From Thalassia testudinum (Eukaryota > Streptophyta > Magnoliopsida > Alismatales > Hydrocharitaceae): a DNA stretch of 64,000 nt. Each line of letters begins with the position of its first letter. Within the stretch, counting starts at the first letter, position 1. The translations under genes and the position numbers were made by a program. The stretch lies in NCBI GenBank assembly GCA_037157565.1, contig JAZHRO010000003.1:68078501-68142500 (forward strand). Reading direction: 5' to 3'. The notes under the pieces are model-generated. The model worked only from the letters and a program-made list of their open reading frames with translations. It ran no database searches and had not been told where the DNA came from. Of the stretch, positions 57,245 to 64,000 are shown in pieces.

Positions 57245-57995
57245 TTACAAGATGGGGTTATTAGAAGCAGCGAGCGGCTCAGGGTGTGTATCAGGGGCAA
57301 GCATAGGAGTCATGGGTGTGTCTAGATCAGGTTCAGATTCCTCTATTTGCAGGTTTTGATCTTCTGGTGGTTGATTGGGGATAATCAGGTTGTCCTCAAC
57401 ATGCGATTCATCAACGACGGCTTTGATATCACATATTTGCTCTATAACATCACAATTAATCCCTTGTTGGGCCTTAAAGATGTCAATCTTTAGAGTTTGA
57501 TTCCTAAATTTTAATTCTATTTGGCCCTCCTCACAGTTTATGTTGGCCCTAGCAGTGGCCAGAAAAGGTCTCCCTAATATAATCGGTGTATCCCTTAGGT
57601 TCTTAGGTGCATCCATACTTAGAACTATGAAATGCACCGAGAAGTAGAAATCCCGTACCCTAACAATGACATCCTCGAGTATTCCTTTAGGTGACTTGAT
57701 GGATCGATTGGCTAACTACAATGTCACCTCAGTTGGTTTAAGTTTGGACTCTTCAAGGTGGTCAAGGAGGGATGTAGGTATTAGGTTTATGGAGGCACCT
57801 AAGTCTAACAAGGCTCTGTCAAATTGGGTGTCACCAATTTTACATGAAATCAGGGGAGTACCTAGGTCTTTAGCCTTGGGTGGGAGTTTACTGAAGATTA
57901 CAGAGCTGGCTTGCTCTAACAATACGATTGGACTCCAACTTTTGGTTCACTACTTACGCTTGGGTGTACACACGTCCTTCATAAATCGTGCGTAA
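57245..57995 (-). pseudogene. pro: Protease region of element I
   Basis: Two pieces in the same frame (57922-57716, 57637-57245) are split by a TAG at 57716-57718. DLGAS is intact and the second motif reads IILGRPF. The tail is acidic, as in A. Otherwise a well kept aspartic protease domain. Confidence 0.85.
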
Positions 57996-58720
57996 GCCGG
58001 TACATGGAGGATAGCATCCATCAAGGGGATGTTTATCTGGACCTGTTCAAAGAGCTTGACCAGATCCTCCTCAGGAGCCACAGGTTTGGTTATCCTCTTT
58101 CCCTTGGTCAAGGCCTCGAGAAATGGAACCCTAGTTGGTTCCTCTAGAATAGGTCTAGGTTCTTGATCTGGGATAGGGGTATCCTGGGTAACTATCCTGG
58201 GGCTTGGGTTACTACCAGGCTTGGAGTGGTTTGGAAAATGTGGGTCTTAGGTTGCTTTACCACTACGAGTTGTTACGGAGTTTAATCCTGCCTAGTTTTG
58301 GTTTGGGTTTGGTAAGATGGGTGGCTGTTGCTGAAATCTTTCATAAGATGCCAAAGCTTCCATCCCATCGAGTGATGGAACAGAAGGGGCCTGATAAATC
58401 ATATGTGCGTGGCCTAGATTTGGGTTCATAACACGCCTCTAGGTCAGCACATTATTTGGGTTTGGCAGAGGTTGCGAAGGAAGGATGCCCGGTTGGTGGG
58501 AATTCGCCATCTGGGAAAGTTGATTGCGAACCTATGTGATCTTGTCCTTGTGTTGTTTCTGCATTGCCGCATTCATTTTCTAAATGTCAGCCAGTTCTTG
58601 AAGGATAACAGTCATTTGATCTTGGTTTGGCCTAGATTGATAGGTGGGGTTGGGCCGAGGCTGAGGTGGCTGATATGGATGAGGAGCCTGTGGATGGGGT
58701 TGATAAGGTGGTCTTTGTGT

Positions 58721-60050
58721 CTAAGAATTTCGCATCCACTGGAAGTTGGGATGATTTCGCCATCCAGGGTTATAGGTATTGGAGAATGGGTCATTTTGGA
58801 TGGCGTTGAGGTCCTCGCAGGTCTGAGGAGCCTCAAGGAAGTCAGAATATGAGGGTTTAGAGTTCCCCCAACTAGAATAGAGTGGATCGGAGGTCCCTCC
58901 GGTCCGAGAGTCAGACGGGGGTGGATACAGGTCTATCCCCCGAGAAGATTGGTGATAGATGTTCTTCACAGTTTCCCTCACAAGAGGTGGCCATGCAAAA
59001 GAGTTCTGCGCAGAGGTGGCTCGCTGCAGATGCCGAGTTAGCTCGTCCACCTTCTTCTCTATGATAGAGACATTGTCCAACCGACTGGCCATCAGCTCCA
59101 AGTCAACGGATGTGGACAGGTCCTATGTCTCATGTGCTCCCCTAAGATTCGTCGATGCACGAGCATTCATCCGGTCGAATAAGCCCATGGAATTATTATT
59201 GATGGAGTTCTCACACATATTTTCGAGAATCTCCCACACTGTATCCTCATGTTGACCCATGATGTTTCCTCCGCAGGTTGCATTGACGAATAATCGAATG
59301 TCTTCACGGAGTCCCTGGTAAAAAGACTGGACTTGTTCCCATTTAGGAACTCCATGATGGTGGCACTTTCGGATGAGATCCAAGAATCAATCCCATGCCT
59401 AATGAATAGGTTCTCCTGATTGTTGAGTGAAATGAGTGATCTGGTGGCGCAAGGCATTTGTTCGGCCAACGAGGAAGAACTTCAAGAATTCGGACGAAAG
59501 TTCATCCCATGTGTTGATCAGACGAGTCTGAGTTTGATACCAATGAGCAGCCTTGTCCATGAGGGAGAAAGAAAACATCTTCATGAGTAGAATATCTCGA
59601 TTTTGTAAATCTGACCTAAAGGTCTGGGTCAGATGTTTGAGCTGCTTAATGTGTTGGAATGGATCCTCGAAGTTAAGCCCATGGAATTTTGGTATGGCAT
59701 GAATCATATTGGGATTGAGTTCAGAATCAAGACCTCCAGCTGGGTTTTGGACTCGAGGCTCGATTGGCACCGCAGCAGGATTATAGTGATCTCGCATCAT
59801 AGGATGCTGCGGTGGGTTTACAAAGTTTTGGAAGAGATCATTTTGGGTGCTGAAGTTGGTGCTCAAGGTTGTTCTCTTCTTCAATGGGTTGTGCCATGAT
59901 GGAAGAAGAAGGAAAACTTGGTTTTGAATCAGAGGAAAGATCTATGTGGTGGGGTTGCTGCACAAACACGGTTGTCGAGGCTTGGCCTTGGTAGGAGTGA
60001 ATTTCTAGAGGAGGTCTTAAGGATGGTCTTAAGGACCTCCTACCAAACAT
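58721..60050 (-). pseudogene. gag: gag of element I, decayed
   Basis: Starts ATG at 60050 (MFGRRSLRP, like A). There is a shift between 59884 and 59838. Then one frame has TAG stops at 59399-59401 and 59123-59125. Core blocks: RDHYNPAAVPIEP, IPKFHGLNFEDPFQHIKQL, MDKAAHWYQT, CHHHGVPKWEQVQSFYQGL and NATCGGNIM. The tail to 58721 has [16 protein letters not shown], almost as in A. The further tail (58720-58000) is degenerate and Pro/Gln-rich. Confidence 0.88.
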
Positions 60051-60983
60051 GCACTGAAGGATTTGATGAGATCAGAATGTGCTGGACCCAATCGAGACAC
60101 CCAAAAAATGCTGGGTGATTATAGAGGTTAGGGGCGGATGATACCCCTTAGTCAGAAAGGTCGTCCACTTGATAAATACCTGAGCAGCCAGAGAGGGAGA
60201 GTCCCACAAACACCCCTACATAGTAGAGTGTCCCCACGAGTTATAGGGTTTCCCCCACCCAACCTCTCTTGTCACTGAGATTCCAGGTAGACCAGAATGG
60301 AGACCTTGACCTCTTAAGGCTACCTCTTTTAATTAAGATCAAGGTGTTTAGGGTTCCACTTGATCTTTAGGTCTTTTGAGTGCAAAGAGTGACCTAATTT
60401 TAAGGTTGCTTGACCCAAAGGATTAGCTCCACTTCTTTATTCCTTTGAGTGCTTTTAGGTCCTTTCTTTTAGGGTTCAAGTGAATTAAGTGCTTGATTTT
60501 CTTAGGGTTTCTCTTGGATAAATCTCTTCAAACAAGGCTTAGGCACACCTCCTTTTGAAATTTTTGATTCTTTGCTTAAGAGAAGATCTGTCTCTGAAAC
60601 CCTAGATTGAAATCCTTAGGTTGGCTCTATTTGGTCCAATTTAGTTGCCTCAAAGATGGTAGCTAGGGCTCAATCAAGAAGGTGTTAGCCCTAGTTACCT
60701 TAAATGGATGTGCAATTCAAAATGTGTTGAAAGTAAAAATCAGGCAACTTTTGTGAATTATTAAATATGGAAGCAAGTAGCCCTAGATTGATTTTTCTTT
60801 ATTTTCCTTTTCAGATTTTTAGGGGATTAAGAAAGAGGGCAATGAAGATTTACATGTTCCTGGTGTGGTGCGGCTATTTTTTTTTCTTTTCTTTTCTTCC
60901 CTCTGAAAAAAACATAGCAAAAGAGAGAGATTAAGTTAGTAATGAATCAGAGGTTGTGATCGAAGTTTCTAAAATGCCCGTTT
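60051..60983 (-). other. Leader of element I
   Basis: Noncoding. The 13-bp leader motif of A, B, D and E is not exact here. At most a degenerate trace lies near 60160-60180. Confidence 0.6.
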
Positions 60984-61005
60984 CTCCCTGGCAATGGTGC
61001 CAAAA
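60984..61005 (-). promoter_or_regulatory. Primer-binding site of element I
   Basis: The minus strand reads TTTTGGCACCATTGCCAGGG right after the LTR end. Athila-type with a few changes. Confidence 0.8.
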
Positions 61006-63831
61006 TGTTAACGAGGAAAAATCGATTTTTAAAAGATGTCGCGTTACAGTATAAATGAAATCACCTCGAAAACAAATAAGAATTTATTACTCGAAAAGCT
61101 AGGTATCTGAGGTCGAACACAGGGAAAAATTTGGCATTTAAAAACTAGAATCACAACTTTCAACTTTCTAAAATGTAATGACCAATCAAAGTTATGAAGC
61201 AAAAATGAGATCCATGTATAGAGAAACTTCAAAAATATCAATATGGATGTCTGATGTAAAAATCAGACGTCTTAAACAATTGATGCTACAGTGCTTTCTC
61301 TATTCTTCTTCTTCTGATTTCTGATTTCTCCTTTCTTTGCTTCTGATTTTGTCTTCTTTCTTCTTTTTCTTCTATTATTTCCTTAGCTTTCCTCTGCCTT
61401 TGATTCTTTGCTTGGCCGCACCTCTACTTCCTTCTTCCTTCTACTTTCAGCCCTTGGCTTCTTTCTTTCCTCTCTTTGGCCTCCTTTTCTTCTTCTGTCT
61501 CTGCCTCTGCCTTCAAATCTTTCTTCCTTCTTCAACCTCTGCTCCTGCGGCTACAGTGCTTCTTCCTTCCTTCCTTAGCCGCTCCTTCATCTTCTACCTC
61601 CAAGTCCTTCATTCTCCTTCCTTCCTTACTTGCTCCTGCCTTCAGCTTCCCTTCGCTTCCTTAGCTCCTTTTTTTTTGTTCCCTGCACAACACAAAGCAA
61701 AGCGTACCCCTACCCTCCCTCGCATTGCTCTTTCTCTATTTCCACTTCGCTCTACCAGAGCCAGCCAATTGGGTATACGGGTCAGGTTACGTGTGCTCGA
61801 GTCCAGGCGCACCAGCATGGGTGGTGCGTAGGAGTGCAGGGTAAACGGGTCAACTAGGTCCGCGTGGGTGTGCATCGCGGACGAGGCAGGTGGAGTGGGC
61901 AAGGGACCTCACTCCATGTTACTTGAGGTGATAAGATAGGAACACAGAAATAATAAAAAGCATGCATCTGCGCTAAGCATTTCTGAGGTGGGACTAAAGT
62001 CCCACCCGCTTCTTCGTGCGCCGACAAGAAGGCTCTCGTACAATTGGGGCAGCTACAGTCGATGAAGGCCATAATTGCTGGGTGAGGATGACTCGTAGAA
62101 GGATTCCGCGCACCTAGGGCATCTCAGCTTGGAGGTGGGACGACCTGGAGCTCGCTAGCAAGCTCCTTCACGCCTTCGCTAATGGTGACGGAGGCTCAAA
62201 CCTGAAATGCACGAATATGGCCTCGTGGCCCTATCAAATGCCTTAGGAAGCTTCGATGTATCATGGCGAAGGTGAGGTGGGGGTTGGTTGGCCATGGGAT
62301 GGCCTAGGCATGCATGCCTAGGTCTCCATGTGGTCGTGAAGGTGCGTGTGTCGGGTGAGGGTGTAGGGCATGTGTGGTGGTCAGTGGAGTGGATGGTGAT
62401 CAGTGAGATGAGGTAATGCTGTTGAGGTGGTTGGCGAGGTGTGCGATTGCATGGAGTGGTGGATGCACCTCGCTGGTGGTCTACCAGAGGTGGAGAAGGT
62501 GGTGGTGGTTTATGGTTGTTGGGGCGTGGTAGTAGAAATTGATAAGGGGAAAAGAAAGACTAGGGGAAGGGGACTTATTTGTGAGTAGCTGGACGAAAGG
62601 GAGGAAGAGGGGACGAGCAGCGCATATGTGCCATCGTTGGGGAAGAAGACCCTGAGGTGAGGATGACGACGACGAGGAAGGGGTTGGAGAGGCACGTGCG
62701 GGTACGGTGCTATGTGAAGGAGCAAGATTGAGATAACTCTGCCACTAGTATTGTGGCAGAGTGATGAGAGATGGGTGGAGGGATCGCCGGAGCTTGCAGG
62801 CAGTTGACTGGAGACGAGGGAGGAAGAAATTTGGGGGAATTCTTAGGCCAATTCAAGCTTGGAAGATGCAGCAAGGATCGAGGGTTCTTTTATTGCTGTT
62901 GGCCATGACCTTCGTTCTTGGAAGGCAGGCCTCCAAGCACAAAGATATCATCGGAGATGGAAGGTGCATAAGACACCCAAATCTCTCGAGCGTTCACACG
63001 AGAGATTTGGTGTAAATCCAATCTTGGGATCCTGTTTAGACGGTAGGGATTTCCTCAGAGAATCTCCCTTCCAAATCTGGGAGGAGATCTTAGAGGATTC
63101 GGGGAGATATCCTCCTAAAATCCTCATCGGAGTAGGATTCCTCCGCTGTAATGGTGGTGGGACCTGAATGCAAAGAGTGGTGAGGAAGATAGGCGGATCT
63201 GCGCAAGGGTTTTCAAAAGTTAGGGGCCATAATGTAATTGGGTGGACCATTTTGCAAAGTAGCTCAAGGTGACCTTCCTTTAGGCCTAAATTTTGGTATA
63301 GACCTAATTTGGACCTATGGAATCCAATGGTGAAGTTGGATTTTAGGTTGACCACGTTTGACTAGACATTTTGTACAAAAACCCATATTAGGTCAAATAA
63401 TGAGTTAGGACCCCTATCTATGTCAAAATAGGTTCCAAAGGCCAAAATGAAGGTTCAAAACCCTAGGGGATATTTTTTCATAAATTTTAGAGGGTTTAGT
63501 TGATTTTTATTCTGACCAAAACCTTGTGAAATTTTGTGGGTTTATTTTAGGATTCCAGAATGTTATTTAATTCTTAAATCTCACAATAACCCTTTTCCGA
63601 CTGAACCATCCCACTTTTCCTCTTATTAAGTCCAATTGACCTATGTTTAGACCCTGAGAAATCCCGTTGATGTACTGTAACGGTAAAATTGCAATTTTAC
63701 CCTTTATTTCATGTTTTCTTCCCAGAACAATAATCCCTTGAATTAGGCTTTCCTTTAGGTTATGTAGGAGATTTTGTTCAATTTCTCAGGTCAAAATGAG
63801 CTAGTTAGGGCTCATGTTGAGGTTCTCATCA
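61006..63831 (-). repeat. 5' LTR of element I
   Basis: It aligns with 50059-52878. Its terminal hairpin has one mismatch. Confidence 0.94.
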
Positions 63832-63836
63832 TCACC
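63832..63836. repeat. Right target-site duplication of element I (TCACC)
   Basis: Perfect match to 50054-50058. Confidence 0.92.
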
Positions 63837-64000
63837 CTTCAACTAACATTAGTTAGATATAGTTAATGTAAACACATATACAAATATCAACCTTATGCTC
63901 AACCTGTAAGGATATTCAGGCTATCCAGGAAAATACTAGGAACAACCATTATTCAAACACCTATAATCTGAGTTGGAGGAGCCACCATCATTCGTCGAGA
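63837..64000. other. Unassigned sequence at the window end
   Basis: AT-rich, with no frame or repeat recognised. It should be the right flank of the sequence into which I was inserted. Confidence 0.4.

Larger units (their letters stand above)
50059..63831 (-). mobile_element. Element I: full-length decayed Athila-like Ty3/gypsy retrotransposon (13.8 kb)
   Basis: LTRs at 50059-52878 and 61006-63831 (2820 and 2826 bp), perfect TCACC duplications, and PBS beside the right LTR. The order is minus strand. Gag, protease, RT, RNase H and integrase are all present but broken. The LTRs differ by several percent by eye. The LTR sequence is unrelated to E/B, while the coding region is Athila-like. Confidence 0.95.

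Overview
The window is plant intergenic heterochromatin made almost wholly of nested Ty3/gypsy LTR retrotransposons of Athila-like type. The evidence is DLGAS proteases, FMDD reverse transcriptases, DAS-type RNase H, HHCC integrases, Athila-type primer-binding sites (TGGCGCC..TTGCCGGGGA form), GCATGGGGG polypurine tracts and long TG..CA LTRs (1.4-2.8 kb). I see no convincing host gene, tRNA or rRNA, and the species cannot be named from the sequence. A large-genome angiosperm is the best reading.

Layout, with element letters assigned here. G (+, 1-4085): 3' end of an element cut by the window start, with an unknown ORF, a 3' UTR and a 3' LTR. D (-, 4086-25659): a short non-autonomous element whose left LTR is cut by G and whose right LTR is split by E. 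E (+, 10872-24103): a full-length, decayed gag-pol element. J: an old direct repeat, probably degenerate minus-strand LTR sequence (25660-25781, 48280-50053), into which D and C were inserted. C (+, 25782-48279): a solo LTR split by B. B (+, 26454-47101): a relative of E that lacks the gag core and all of RT, RNase H and integrase, and whose 3' LTR is split by A. A (+, 35632-46639): the youngest element, with 1406-bp LTRs differing at about 17 sites and a nearly complete pol with one in-frame stop. I (-, 50059-63831): a full-length decayed gag-pol element. Target-site duplications support the nesting: A TTCAT/TTCAT, B CTACA/CTACA, I TCACC/TCACC, E AGTGG/AGAGG, C GTGGA/GTGAA. The deepest nest is J > C > B > A.

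The autonomous elements A, E and I share one plan: LTR, PBS, about 1 kb leader, gag-pro-RT-RH-INT in one polyprotein, a long 3' UTR with two or more polypurine-tract-like sites, LTR. B, D and probably G keep the termini and UTRs but lack replication enzymes, so they would have depended on enzymes supplied in trans.

The most interesting signal is not protein-coding. The 3' UTRs of G, E, B and I carry repeated small RNA hairpins, almost all with a 7-bp stem and 7-nt loop after CATGGG/CATGGA. Their stems change sequence but keep pairing. Element A has a different duplicated hairpin with two compensatory base-pair changes. In addition, LTRs with unrelated sequence (E/B, I, D, and G with an offset) begin with a terminal hairpin, A, B, D and E share a 13-bp leader motif, and D and I share a hairpin block ahead of the internal polypurine tract.
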